Origin: Bacteroidales bacterium SW299
GTDB lineage: Bacteria > Bacteroidota > Bacteroidia > Bacteroidales > Bacteroidaceae
Direction of reading: 5' to 3'
Assembly: GCA_019550975.1 (NCBI GenBank)
Contig: SDWH01000003.1
Location: 124,001 to 188,000 of the forward strand
Length of the DNA stretch: 64,000 nt
In this document: in pieces, positions 43,704-52,391 of the stretch
Layout: the number at the start of each line of letters is the position of its first letter
How positions within the stretch are numbered: position 1 is the stretch's first letter
The notes under the pieces: generated by a model
Database searches by the model: none
What the model was told of the DNA's origin: nothing
The model's input: the letters and a program-made list of their open reading frames with translations, nothing else
Made by a program: the position numbers and the translations under genes

Positions 43704-45584
43704 TTATTGCAGTTTGGTCAGGACCGGAGTCTTGACAGTCTTCACTTCTGTCTTCGGACTTTCGTTCAGCTGTTCGAAGATGACAATCTTGTTCTCGCCT
43801 TTCTTCAGCCATACGCCCGGGATGTAAAGCGTCTGCTGCGGACCGACTTCCCAGTAGCGGCCTATGTTCTTGCCGTTTATGAAGATGATTCCTTTGCCCC
43901 ATTCTTCCATGTCGATGAATGTGTCGCCTGTTTTGTCAAGCGTGAATGTTCCTTCGTAGATGACCGGACTGTCTTTCAGCTTTGCAGCCTGGGCGGCGCT
44001 GTTTGTGAATGTGCAGCTTCCCATTTTGCCGCATTCCGGCGCTTGGCTCATCGGCAGCTTATACATGTTCCATCCGCCTGTAATCTTCTTGCCGGCTATA
44101 GTTACCGGACTGATGATTCCTTTGCTGTTTTCCGTGATCTGGCTGCCGTAATTGATGCGTCCCATGTTTTCTACCAGAATCTGCAGGGTGGAATTGAACG
44201 GGACCTCTATTTCCATCGAGTAAGTCTGCGTGTTGCGGTTCAGTACGCCTGCTTTCTCGCCGTCGACGTATACTACGGCAAAATCGCGCAGTCCGGGTAT
44301 CTCAAGCGTTCCGCTTATGGGCTGGTTAAACCGGCGCGTGTAGAGCACATATCCGTACCCTTGGTTCAGTTGCTCGAATGTCAGAGGGTCTGCGCTGGTT
44401 TCCGGCTGCATTCTTTCGGTATATGCCAGAAGGTCGGCCACCTGGTTTAGCTTGATCGAAGGGATTTCGATGACCGGATTCTGAGCAGGAGGAGCGGGAA
44501 CCTCATATTTTACATATTTCTTGATGACCGTGCGGATGGAGTCGTATTTGGGCGTAACCCATCCTGCCTCGCTGATGGGAGCGTCGTAGTCATAGCTTGT
44601 CATGTCCGGCTGGATGTCACGCTTCTTGTCGTAGTTGGCTCCGCTGGTAAATCCGAAGTTCGTTCCTCCGTGAACCATATAAAAGTTGAAAGACACGTCG
44701 TTCTTCAGATATGCTTCTGTCTGGCGGGCGATTTCGGAGGCGCTTACTTGCGGGAACGGCTCAGCCCAATGCGAGAGCCATCCGGGATAGAACTCAGCCA
44801 CCATATACGGGCCTTTGCCGTCGTGATACTGGTTGACAACCTTTTTCAGGTTTTCGATATCACTTTCTCCGTTGGCGGTAGGCAGTGCTCCTTCCGTGGT
44901 TCCGCCTTCAAACAGCCAGCTTCCGTCGGATGTAAACAAGGGAACGTCAAAGCCGGCGTCGGCCAGTTGCTGTTTGATTTTCGCGTTGTATCTGCGATGT
45001 TCGTCCAGGGTAATATCTTTTCGCTGGGATACGTATGATCCGAATTCATTTTCGCATTGCACCATGATGATTGGGCCTCCTTTGGTGCATTGCAGATCGC
45101 CCACTTCCTGATACAGGCGGTTGATATAAGCCTTTGTGTGTTCAAGAAAAGCCTTGTTGTCGCGTCTGACTTCCATGCCGGACACGTTTTGCAGCCACCA
45201 GGGATACCCTCCGTATTCCCATTCGGCGCATACGTATGGGCCCGGGCGAAGAATGACCATCATGCCTTCTTCTCCTGCTGTGCGGATGTATTCGGCCAGA
45301 TCCTTATCTCCGCTGAAGTCCCATTTGCCTGGTTCGGTTTCGTGCAGATTCCAGAATACATAAGTGGCGACTGTATTCAGTCCCATTCCCTTCATCATTT
45401 GCAGGCGGTGCCTCCAGTATTGGTGTGGGATGCGTGAGTAATGCATTTCTCCCGAAAGAATCGGTACTATTTCTCCATTCCGGTAGAAATGGCCGTCTTT
45501 GATTTCGAATGTGTTTTTGGTTTGCGCCAGCATTCCTGTTGGGAAAAGAGCCAGCAGCAGTACATAAAATAGAAATTTTTTCAT
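43704..45584 (-). CDS. GH35 beta-galactosidase, secreted
   Basis: A 626-residue enzyme with a signal peptide (ending TGMLAQ). The GH35 barrel shows SGEMHYSRIPHQYW, RPGPYVCAEWEYGG, acid/base Glu180 in VQCENEFGS and nucleophile Glu264 in VAEFYPGWL. C-terminal jelly-roll domains end with WGKGIIFINGKNIGRYW and GPQQTLYIPGVWL. It removes terminal beta-galactose in the periplasm or outside. It sits in a minus-strand run after the rhodanese gene (31-base gap). Confidence 0.94.
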   Translation of the reverse strand: MKKFLFYVLLLALFPTGMLAQTKNTFEIKDGHFYRNGEIVPILSGEMHYSRIPHQYWRHRLQMMKGMGLNTVATYVFWNLHETEPGKWDFSGDKDLAEYIRTAGEEGMMVILRPGPYVCAEWEYGGYPWWLQNVSGMEVRRDNKAFLEHTKAYINRLYQEVGDLQCTKGGPIIMVQCENEFGSYVSQRKDITLDEHRRYNAKIKQQLADAGFDVPLFTSDGSWLFEGGTTEGALPTANGESDIENLKKVVNQYHDGKGPYMVAEFYPGWLSHWAEPFPQVSASEIARQTEAYLKNDVSFNFYMVHGGTNFGFTSGANYDKKRDIQPDMTSYDYDAPISEAGWVTPKYDSIRTVIKKYVKYEVPAPPAQNPVIEIPSIKLNQVADLLAYTERMQPETSADPLTFEQLNQGYGYVLYTRRFNQPISGTLEIPGLRDFAVVYVDGEKAGVLNRNTQTYSMEIEVPFNSTLQILVENMGRINYGSQITENSKGIISPVTIAGKKITGGWNMYKLPMSQAPECGKMGSCTFTNSAAQAAKLKDSPVIYEGTFTLDKTGDTFIDMEEWGKGIIFINGKNIGRYWEVGPQQTLYIPGVWLKKGENKIVIFEQLNESPKTEVKTVKTPVLTKLQ

Positions 45585-45616
45585 GGTATGGTTGTTTTAT
45601 TGATTAATGCCTGGTG

Positions 45617-46012
45617 TTATTTCTCCGTGTTTTTCCCTGCTTCCTTCCATCCTTCAAATCCTTTGTCCAGATTGAAGACAGTATAGCCTCTTTCTGAAAG
45701 CCGTTCGGCTGCATTCCGGCTTCTGCGTCCGCTCCTGCAATAGACGGCTACGGGGCGGTTGTGTTCAAGCTGTTTTTCGGCGTCATCGAGGAAGTGCTGG
45801 TCCAGCACGTTGATGTTCAGACTTCCGGCTATGTGTTCTTCTGAATATTCAGTTGCTGTACGCACGTCTACGCATTGCACTTCACTGTCATCGATAAGTC
45901 GTTCAAACTCATCGGCAGACAGATTTGTGAATTTTGTATCCGCTTTGCCGGCACATGCCGGTATGATGATTGCCGACAGGCAGAAGGTGATAATCTGAAA
46001 TAATTTCTTCAT
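45617..46012 (-). CDS. Exported rhodanese-like protein
   Basis: A 131-residue protein with an N-terminal lipoprotein-type signal (FCLSAIIIPAC, Cys20 as probable lipidation site) and one rhodanese domain. The active-site loop is VYCRSGRRS, with a catalytic cysteine and an arginine-rich loop. DVRTATEYSEEHIAGSLNINV is the usual start. Probably a periplasmic sulfur-transfer or thiol-redox protein; substrate unknown. Confidence 0.9.
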   Translation of the reverse strand: MKKLFQIITFCLSAIIIPACAGKADTKFTNLSADEFERLIDDSEVQCVDVRTATEYSEEHIAGSLNINVLDQHFLDDAEKQLEHNRPVAVYCRSGRRSRNAAERLSERGYTVFNLDKGFEGWKEAGKNTEK

Positions 46013-46024
46013 GGTCAGTCTTTG

Positions 46025-46690
46025 CTAATAGGTATGAATTTCAGGATAGAGAAATTTGTAAACAGTTTTTCCCTGTTTGTATGTATTGATTTCAAAAAAG
46101 ACACTGTCATTCTGTTGAAGTTCGTTCCGGTATGCCCATAATGGGACAGACAGGTAAACTTCTTTGCTGAAAGCTTCCAGATCGTTGTTGCGGTCATGAT
46201 ACAGTTCCAGGTGAAGGATCTGTTTTCCGTTGCTTTCCGTTATGCCGTGGTTTACAAAGTGAAAAGCATGGCTCTGGTCCTTTACGAGCGGAGTCAGAAT
46301 CATGTTCAGGTAGTTTCCCGACTGCCAGATGCTCCGGATATCAGTCGGGTCTGTTTTAATTTCATCCTTGAAATAATCCGTTGCGACAGGAATCATGGAA
46401 AGCACCAGTTGTGCGGAGTAGAGGTATGCTTCGTTATTGTCTTGCAGCGTGTAGACAGAAACGGTCCGGTAGATTGTGTCTGCGTCTAGTCCGTCCAGTC
46501 CGTCCCGTTTCTGGATTTCCAATGTTTTTCCATTGTCGGTTATCAGCCGCTGGAGGCTCCCTTCTGCGTCTGTACCCGCATCGATGAATTCGGTTATCAC
46601 ATCGGGATATACATATTCCTCCTCCTTGCATGCCGTAGACACGGCAAGGCACACCAGCAAACTTCCTGTCAGTAACTGCAATTTTTTCAT
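46025..46690 (-). CDS. NigD-like lipoprotein
   Basis: A 221-residue exported protein with a lipobox (VSTAC, Cys21) and the two beta-rich parts of the NigD-like family (EEYVYPDVITEFIDAGTDAEG at the start; LELYHDRNNDLEAFSKEVYLSVPLW later). The family is restricted to Bacteroidetes and has no established function. Its start codon overlaps the stop of the acyltransferase gene by four bases. Confidence 0.85.
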   Translation of the reverse strand: MKKLQLLTGSLLVCLAVSTACKEEEYVYPDVITEFIDAGTDAEGSLQRLITDNGKTLEIQKRDGLDGLDADTIYRTVSVYTLQDNNEAYLYSAQLVLSMIPVATDYFKDEIKTDPTDIRSIWQSGNYLNMILTPLVKDQSHAFHFVNHGITESNGKQILHLELYHDRNNDLEAFSKEVYLSVPLWAYRNELQQNDSVFFEINTYKQGKTVYKFLYPEIHTY

Positions 46691-47841
46691 GCCCCGATCG
46701 CTTTCAGATGATTGAGTGCCGGATTTGCGTACATGTCGAGGATGCGTTTGCGCAAAAAGGCTTCATCCTTGTCATTGAGTGTAATCAGATCCAGCTTTTT
46801 CCGCAGATAAGCTTCGAACTTTTCCTTTTCTTCCGGCGTATATTTGTCGCTGAAACGGCTGGTGCCTTCGGCCAGGTCGCAGGCGATATAGTTTCCCGGA
46901 TAGAGCCGGTAGCTGCGGTGAATCTCCCTGTCGATCAGTTCAGCCACCTTCTTGAAGACTTCAGTTTTAGGCAGGAACCTCAGTTCTTCAAGCTTTCCGC
47001 TGATGCAGGCTGCAGCCTGGAAATGCACTCTTCCCTTATAGCCGAATATCCCTGTTCTCATGTTGTTCAGATCGTCTTCCTGACTTTTCTTGAATCCTTC
47101 AATGTCCCGTTTCTGCTGCATTTCCTTTGCTTTCAGGAAGTCGCAAGGGTCATATTCGTAAGAAAGCGACAGAGGGACGATATTCAGCTCCTTCAGTCGG
47201 TCGATTATATCCCCTTCGCCGCCCATGGCCAGCATTTTCAGCACGCTTTCCTGCGTGTGGTCGTTCGAGTCTTTGGCTCTTCCTTCCCTTTGGGCAATCC
47301 AGACATTTTCGTGCTTCTGCGTAACGGCAAAATGGATGTATCGCGACATGCGGACCGACGATTCGAGCTTTTGCCGCATGCTTAGCGCACGCTGCACGAT
47401 AAAGGATTTGTTGATCCGCACCAGCTTCTTGATCCATGGATAAATGAGCAGATTGTCTCCGATGGCAATTTCCACCGTAGTCGGGAAGCCGTTGTCTATC
47501 AGTCCCACCGAAAGCAGTCCCGGATCGAGCACGATGTCACGGTGGTTTGAAATGAACGTGTAGCTGATGCGCTTGTCGCCCAATGCGGAAACGTCCAGGT
47601 CAAAGCCGTCGCTGTACTGGCTGATGATGTTTTGCAGGAGTCCGTAGAATATGTTTTTCTGAATGTCCAGATTGGTCTTGCAACGCGCCAGCACATGTCT
47701 TAAACTTTCAGGGCTCATGTCGGGTATGACCGCCTTGATGACCGTCTGAAACATCGGATCAGCCATCAGTTCGCTGAGCACTTGCGGTAGTTCTTCCGGA
47801 GTATACGGACGGATTTCGTCAAATTCGGCAGGTATATTCAT
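46687..47841 (-). CDS. Glycerol acyltransferase (PlsC-like) protein
   Basis: A 384-residue cytoplasmic or membrane-associated enzyme. The acyltransferase HxxxxD motif is in SNHRDIVLDPG, and WIAQREGRAKDSND is the second conserved block. The C-terminal third is helical and unassigned. It probably transfers an acyl chain to a glycerol or related lipid; longer than classical PlsC (about 240). It has its own -7 box at 47862-47869 and overlaps the NigD-like gene by four bases, so lipid modification and a lipoprotein are co-expressed. Confidence 0.85.
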   Translation of the reverse strand: MNIPAEFDEIRPYTPEELPQVLSELMADPMFQTVIKAVIPDMSPESLRHVLARCKTNLDIQKNIFYGLLQNIISQYSDGFDLDVSALGDKRISYTFISNHRDIVLDPGLLSVGLIDNGFPTTVEIAIGDNLLIYPWIKKLVRINKSFIVQRALSMRQKLESSVRMSRYIHFAVTQKHENVWIAQREGRAKDSNDHTQESVLKMLAMGGEGDIIDRLKELNIVPLSLSYEYDPCDFLKAKEMQQKRDIEGFKKSQEDDLNNMRTGIFGYKGRVHFQAAACISGKLEELRFLPKTEVFKKVAELIDREIHRSYRLYPGNYIACDLAEGTSRFSDKYTPEEKEKFEAYLRKKLDLITLNDKDEAFLRKRILDMYANPALNHLKAIGA

Positions 47842-47861
47842 AGTTTCTTCATTTTCTTTTC

Positions 47862-47869
47862 CAAAGGTA
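47862..47869 (-). promoter_or_regulatory. -7 box of the acyltransferase operon
   Basis: The minus strand reads TACCTTTG, 21 bases before the start codon and just after the ddl stop, splitting the long minus-strand run into two units. Confidence 0.55.
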
Positions 47870-47875
47870 ATAAAA

Positions 47876-48853
47876 TTAATTGAAATGATCTTCTATAATT
47901 TCAGTCATAACATCTTTTATGTCGAGTCCTGCCGCGCGCACTTGTTGAGGGATGAAGCTGGTGGCGGTCATTCCCGGTGTGGTGTTGACTTCAAGCATGT
48001 TTATTTTCTCTCCTTCGGTGATGATGTAGTCCACACGGACCAGTCCCTTGCATCCCAGAATGTCGTAGATGGCAGAAGTCAGTTTCTGCACGCGTGCGGT
48101 GAGTTCGGGGCTGAGGCGTGCCGGCGTGATTTCTGTCACTTCTCCGTTGTATTTGGCGTTGAAGTCGAAGAACTCGTTTTTGCTTACCACTTCGGTTATG
48201 GGAAGCACGACCGTTCTTCCTTTAGCCCGGTAGCATCCGTTTGCCAGTTCGGTTCCGTCCATGAACGCTTCGATCATCACATCGTCTGATTCCTTGAATG
48301 CCGTTTCCAGTGCAGGCTGGATCTGTTCCCGGGTCTTTACTTTCGTTACGCCGAAGCTGGATCCGCTGGCATTCGGCTTGATGAAGCAGGGCAGGCCGAT
48401 TTTGTCTATGACTTCTTCGTCGCTGATGCCATGGCTCTTGTGTACCAGCATGGATTCGGCAATGCGCACTCCGAAGCTTTTCAGGTATTGGTTGAGAGTG
48501 AATTTGCTGAACGTAAGCGCCGATACAAGCACGTCGCAAGTAGAATAAGGTATGCCGATGAGTTCGAAGTATCCTTGCAGGATTCCGTTCTCGCCCGGCG
48601 TGCCGTGGATGGTGATATAGGCGAAGTCAGGAACAATCTTCTGTCCGTTGTCTGTAAAGCTGAAGTCGTTCTTGTCCACCTGTGAACGCGAACCGTCTGG
48701 AAGGATGGCTTCCCAGCTTTGTCTGGTCAGTTCGATGATGTAAAGCGTGTATTTTTCCTTGTCTATGAATGAATAGATACCTTCTGCACTTTTCATGGAG
48801 ACTCCGTGTTCGGACGAGTCGCCTCCTGCTACGATAGCAATGATACGTTTCAT
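47876..48853 (-). CDS. ddl: D-alanine--D-alanine ligase
   Basis: A 325-residue ATP-grasp enzyme from ATG 48853 (MKRIIAIVAGGDSSEHGVSMKSAEG). Conserved blocks are HGTPGENGILQGYFELIGIPY, FIKPNASGSSFGVTKV, LVRVDYIITEGEKINMLEVNTTPGMT. It makes the D-Ala-D-Ala dipeptide for peptidoglycan. Its start overlaps the rluD stop by four bases. Confidence 0.95.
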   Translation of the reverse strand: MKRIIAIVAGGDSSEHGVSMKSAEGIYSFIDKEKYTLYIIELTRQSWEAILPDGSRSQVDKNDFSFTDNGQKIVPDFAYITIHGTPGENGILQGYFELIGIPYSTCDVLVSALTFSKFTLNQYLKSFGVRIAESMLVHKSHGISDEEVIDKIGLPCFIKPNASGSSFGVTKVKTREQIQPALETAFKESDDVMIEAFMDGTELANGCYRAKGRTVVLPITEVVSKNEFFDFNAKYNGEVTEITPARLSPELTARVQKLTSAIYDILGCKGLVRVDYIITEGEKINMLEVNTTPGMTATSFIPQQVRAAGLDIKDVMTEIIEDHFN

Positions 48854-49923
48854 AATTGTTCTCTGTTGCTGATATAGTTTCTCCACCGTTCCAGCAGGTT
48901 TGCCATGTCTTCGGGCAGTTCGGATGTGAAAAACATTTCTTTTCCCGTGCGTGGGTGTACGAATCCCAGCGTCTTGGCATGAAGCGCCTGCCGCGGACAG
49001 ATTTCGAAACAGTTGTTTACAAATTGTTTGTATTTACTGAAATGAGTTCCTTTTAATATTTCATGTCCACCATACCGTTCATCGTTGAACAGTACGTGGC
49101 CGATGTGTTTCATATGGACACGGATCTGATGCGTGCGCCCGGTTTCGAGTACGCATTTTACCAAAGTGACATATCCCAGACGTTCCAGCACGTGGTAATG
49201 GGTAACCGCATGTTTCCCTTGCTCGGGGTCGCTCATGACGGCCATCTGCATGCGGTCTTTCGGATTGCGCCCTATATTTCCCTCGACAGTGCCTTCGTCT
49301 TCGTCAATGATGCCCCACACCAGTGCGTTGTATTCCCTTTTGGTGGTCTTGTTGTAGAATTGCAGTCCCAGGCTTGTTTTCGCGTCCGGAGTCTTTGCCA
49401 CCACCAGCAGTCCGGATGTGTCCTTGTCGATGCGGTGGACAAGTCCTACTTGCGGGTCGTTGGGGTTGTAGCTCGGAACGTCGCGCAGATGCCATGCGAT
49501 GGCATTGACCAGTGTGCCGTGATAGTTTCCGCATCCCGGATGCACCACCAGTCCCGCAGGCTTGTTTATGACCATCAGGTCATCGTCTTCATATACGATA
49601 TCCAGCGGAATGTCTTCCGGAACGATGTCGTTGTCATACTTCGGGCGGTCCATCATGACCGTCAGCACGTCGAGCGGCTTGACCTTGTAGCTGCTTTTTA
49701 CGGGCTTGCCGTTTGCCATGACGAAACCCGCGTCAGCCGCAGTCTGTATGCGGTTGCGCGATGCGTTGACGATGCGTTCAAACAGGTATTTGTCGATGCG
49801 GACGGGAGCCTGTCCCTTGTCCACCACTACCCGGAAGTGTTCGTAAAGTCCGTCCTGCCCTTCTGCGGAGTCTATGTCTTCCAGCGAGTCGTCCAGTTCG
49901 TTGTCAATGTAGTCTTCTGCCAT
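48850..49923 (-). CDS. rluD: 23S rRNA pseudouridine synthase, RluD type
   Basis: A 357-residue RluA-family enzyme: an N-terminal S4 domain (RIDKYLFERIVNASRNRIQTA) and the catalytic motif HRIDKDTSGLLVVAKT, where the Asp after the Lys is the nucleophile. ETGRTHQIRVHM is the second conserved block. Modifies uridines in helix 69 of 23S rRNA. Middle gene of the PASTA - rluD - ddl operon. Confidence 0.93.
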   Translation of the reverse strand: MAEDYIDNELDDSLEDIDSAEGQDGLYEHFRVVVDKGQAPVRIDKYLFERIVNASRNRIQTAADAGFVMANGKPVKSSYKVKPLDVLTVMMDRPKYDNDIVPEDIPLDIVYEDDDLMVINKPAGLVVHPGCGNYHGTLVNAIAWHLRDVPSYNPNDPQVGLVHRIDKDTSGLLVVAKTPDAKTSLGLQFYNKTTKREYNALVWGIIDEDEGTVEGNIGRNPKDRMQMAVMSDPEQGKHAVTHYHVLERLGYVTLVKCVLETGRTHQIRVHMKHIGHVLFNDERYGGHEILKGTHFSKYKQFVNNCFEICPRQALHAKTLGFVHPRTGKEMFFTSELPEDMANLLERWRNYISNREQL

Positions 49924-49938
49924 TTCCGTTGTATAGCC

Positions 49939-50589
49939 TTAAAACCATGAACCGTCAACTTCCGCTTCTCCTCCCTCCGAGTTGTCGGCAGGAAGGCTTA
50001 TCTGGGTGGAATCTGTTTTTGTCAGTTCGCGCATGGCGGTGCTTCCCACGCAGAGCGTCAGCAGAGCTTCGTTTGGCACCTTGTCGCCGGCCGAGAGGCT
50101 TCTGCCCCTGTATTTGATTCCGTATACCCAATCCTGTTCTCCGGATACATATTCGGGTTCCGTCACCTTGAATCCCATGGACCTCAGCTTGGCTTCTGCT
50201 TGCCGGAGTGAACTGTTGTCGATAAGGTCGGGCAGGGCCACAAGGGGTACGTTGGTTGTTGTAACGGTCAGATATACAGTCCTGCCTTCTTTTACCCGGG
50301 ATCCTCCCGACGGCTTTTGGTCGAGTACGATTCCCGCAGGCGACCCTTTCACATAGCTGGAGTCAACGACAGCGTATTCTAGCTTTTGGGTTCCCAGTGC
50401 ACGTCTTGCCTCTGCAATAGTCTTGTTGGTTACGTCAGGCACCACATACGATTCTCCGTGGTGCGTGTATTTGTCGAGCCAGAGCAAGGTGCCCCAGCAG
50501 ACCGCAACGGTTACTATAATCATTCCGGCCAGATTAAGCCAGAAGAAACGGTTCTTTTTGAACGAAAAGAAATCTTTGAGCGATATCAT
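49939..50589 (-). CDS. Membrane-anchored PASTA-domain protein
   Basis: A 216-residue protein with one N-terminal membrane helix (LAGMIIVTVAVCWGTLLWL) and two PASTA domains (YVVPDVTNKTIAEARRALG, then VALPDLIDNSSLRQAEAKL) facing the periplasm, with an acidic C-terminal tail. PASTA domains bind peptidoglycan fragments; there is no kinase domain. Located directly before rluD and ddl, fitting a cell-wall role. A -7 box lies at 50717-50724, giving a leader of about 120 bases that contains a hairpin (agtctgg/ccagact at 50622-50641). Confidence 0.9.
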   Translation of the reverse strand: MISLKDFFSFKKNRFFWLNLAGMIIVTVAVCWGTLLWLDKYTHHGESYVVPDVTNKTIAEARRALGTQKLEYAVVDSSYVKGSPAGIVLDQKPSGGSRVKEGRTVYLTVTTTNVPLVALPDLIDNSSLRQAEAKLRSMGFKVTEPEYVSGEQDWVYGIKYRGRSLSAGDKVPNEALLTLCVGSTAMRELTKTDSTQISLPADNSEGGEAEVDGSWF

Positions 50590-50716
50590 CTTGTTGTTGT
50601 CTTTTTTTATATAATTTCAGAAGTCTGGAACCGGCCAGACTCTTTTCCTCGTGTCGGTTATGGAGCCGGTAAGGAAATGAGCGTGGGCTTTGTCCATTCT
50701 CTCTGTTTGTTTGGGG

Positions 50717-50724
50717 CAAAAGTA
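50717..50724 (-). promoter_or_regulatory. -7 box of the PASTA-rluD-ddl operon
   Basis: The minus strand reads TACTTTTG. Facing it on the plus strand is TATATTTG at 50727-50734, so the two strands may have divergent promoters here. Confidence 0.45.
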
Positions 50725-50825
50725 ACTATATTTGCTTAATTGTGGAAATTTTGCTTCAAGTTTCTCCGGTTCGGCGGATTGCCCTTCTGAGATGGCCGCC
50801 TGTTTTTTATACCGGAGGATTTCCG

Positions 50826-50833
50826 TATCTTTG
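50826..50833 (+). promoter_or_regulatory. -7 box of the methyltransferase gene
   Basis: TATCTTTG lies 24 bases before the ATG at 50858. This argues for the ATG at 50858 over any upstream in-frame start. Confidence 0.55.
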
Positions 50834-50857
50834 TGGTGTCCGATAAAACGAAAAGAC

Positions 50858-52045
50858 ATGATACAGTTTTCATCCGAAACATTGCAGTTCATACGGGAGC
50901 ATCGCACGGACAATGTGCGCGACCTGGCTCTTCGTGCTTCCAGGTATCCCGGCATAGATGTGCAGGCGGCGGCAGAACAGATTGCGGGCTGGCAGGTTGC
51001 CCGGAAAAAGTTGCCCGGATGGGCGCAGACCGAGGGGATTGTCTATCCGAAGCATCTGTCGATGGAGCAGTGTTCTTCTGAAATAACGGCAAGGTATAAG
51101 GCTTCGCTGGTGAGGGGATATACTTTTACGGATTTGACCGGAGGCTTCGGTGTCGATTTTGTCTGCATGGCGCGGAATTTCAGGGAGGCGGACTATGTGG
51201 AAAGGCAGGAGGCTCTTTGTGAACAGGCTGTTCATAACTTTCCTTTGCTGGGGCTGGAGGATGTCAGGGTGCATTGTGCCGATGCCGTGGACTATCTGAA
51301 AGCGATGGAGCCGGTAGACTGCCTCTTTCTGGATCCGGCCCGTCGGGACTCGCATGGCGGGAAAACCGTGAAAATAGCTGATTGTGAGCCGGATGTGTCG
51401 GCCCTCGAGCCTTTGCTTTTGGAAAAAGGGAAGCGGGTGATGGTCAAGCTTTCTCCGATGCTGGACATCTTTTCGGCATTGAGGGAACTGAAGCATGTGT
51501 GCGAAGTGCATGTGGTAGCTGTTAATAACGAGTGCAAAGAACTGTTGATTATGCTTGAAAAGGGCACAGAGGCATGTTCTGATCCGGTTGTATGTTGTGA
51601 ACAGGCTGTTGATAACTTTTTATCCGAACCCTTCCGGTTTACTTATCCGGAGGAGAAAAAGGCCGATTGCCCGCTGGCAGTTTCTGTGGAAGAATACCTT
51701 TATGAACCGGGCGCTTCTTTGATGAAAGCGGGTCCGTTCCGCCTGTTGGCGGAGCGTTACGGGCTCAGGAAGCTGCACCCCGACAGCCATCTGTATACCT
51801 CAGGGCGGCTTGTTGACTTCCCCGGGCGCCGTTTCCGCGTGACCGGTGTTTCCGGTTTCGGGAAGAAAGAGCTGAAAGCGTTCCTTCACGGCGTGGACAA
51901 GGCGAATCTGACCGTCCGCAATTTCCCTGCTGCGGTGGCCGACCTGCGCAAGAGGCTAAAGCTCAGGGAAGGAGGGGATGTGTATCTTTTTGCCACTACG
52001 CTGGGGAATAACGAGAAGGTTATAGTGAAGGGAATGAAGGCTTGA
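50858..52045 (+). CDS. SAM-dependent methyltransferase with THUMP-like domain
   Basis: A 395-residue protein from ATG 50858 (MIQFSSETLQFIREHRTDNV). The Rossmann-fold motif I is FTDLTGGFGVDFVCMA and the motif IV region CLFLDPARRDSHGG resembles N6-adenine or RNA methyltransferases (DPPY-like position reads DPAR). The C-terminal THUMP-like domain (FRVTGVSGFGKKELKAFLH) suggests an RNA substrate. Conserved in Bacteroidetes, target unknown. Single gene. Confidence 0.88.
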   Translation: MIQFSSETLQFIREHRTDNVRDLALRASRYPGIDVQAAAEQIAGWQVARKKLPGWAQTEGIVYPKHLSMEQCSSEITARYKASLVRGYTFTDLTGGFGVDFVCMARNFREADYVERQEALCEQAVHNFPLLGLEDVRVHCADAVDYLKAMEPVDCLFLDPARRDSHGGKTVKIADCEPDVSALEPLLLEKGKRVMVKLSPMLDIFSALRELKHVCEVHVVAVNNECKELLIMLEKGTEACSDPVVCCEQAVDNFLSEPFRFTYPEEKKADCPLAVSVEEYLYEPGASLMKAGPFRLLAERYGLRKLHPDSHLYTSGRLVDFPGRRFRVTGVSGFGKKELKAFLHGVDKANLTVRNFPAAVADLRKRLKLREGGDVYLFATTLGNNEKVIVKGMKA

Positions 52046-52096
52046 GGGGGCGGAAGATTCCGCTCTCCGCCGTGAAAAGTTTGGACTGTCCCGTTT

Positions 52097-52190
52097 CATT
52101 CTGTAAACCACACTGTGGTTTGTACAAACAACGATGTGGTTTATAGAAACGACAATGTGGTTTATACAGTTCACAGTGTGGTTTGAAGTT
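52097..52190 (-). repeat. Interspersed four-palindrome element, copy 4 (inverted)
   Basis: On the plus strand the units are 52105-52121 (AAACCACACTGTGGTTT), 52126-52142 (AAACAACGATGTGGTTT), 52147-52163 (AAACGACAATGTGGTTT) and 52168-52184 (AGTTCACAGTGTGGTTT), spacers gtac, atag and atac. The borders show it is reversed relative to the other copies: cattctgt on the left and gaagtttctg on the right. It lies downstream of the methyltransferase gene. The rest of the 52046-52391 gap holds only the GH43 promoter. Confidence 0.9.
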
Positions 52191-52326
52191 TCTGTGGCGT
52201 TCCGTCGTTTTGCTCATAGGGGAAGCCGGATGAATTTCACGGGTGACTGATTTTTTGTTCCTGTGCCATCAAACAGACTGAAAATTCTGATTTTGCCCGA
52301 TTATTTATCGTTTTTTGAATGATTTG

Positions 52327-52359
52327 TTTGTGTAGTTTGTACACTAATCCTTATCTTTG
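52327..52359 (+). promoter_or_regulatory. Promoter of the arabinan cluster (GH43-GH51-GH127)
   Basis: TTTG at 52327-52330 and TATCTTTG at 52352-52359, spacer 21 bases, 32 bases before the ATG at 52392. Confidence 0.6.
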
Positions 52360-52391
52360 CATCAGTCAAGTTAACATTTTAAGAACAGATT

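Noticed and set aside
52020..52217. Open frame encoding repeated YKPxC heptads (also at 41155-41346, 30386-30628 and 29147-30493)
   Set aside because: The repeats come from the 21-bp DNA period of the palindromic element; no ribosome site, no family and unrelated frames at different copies.
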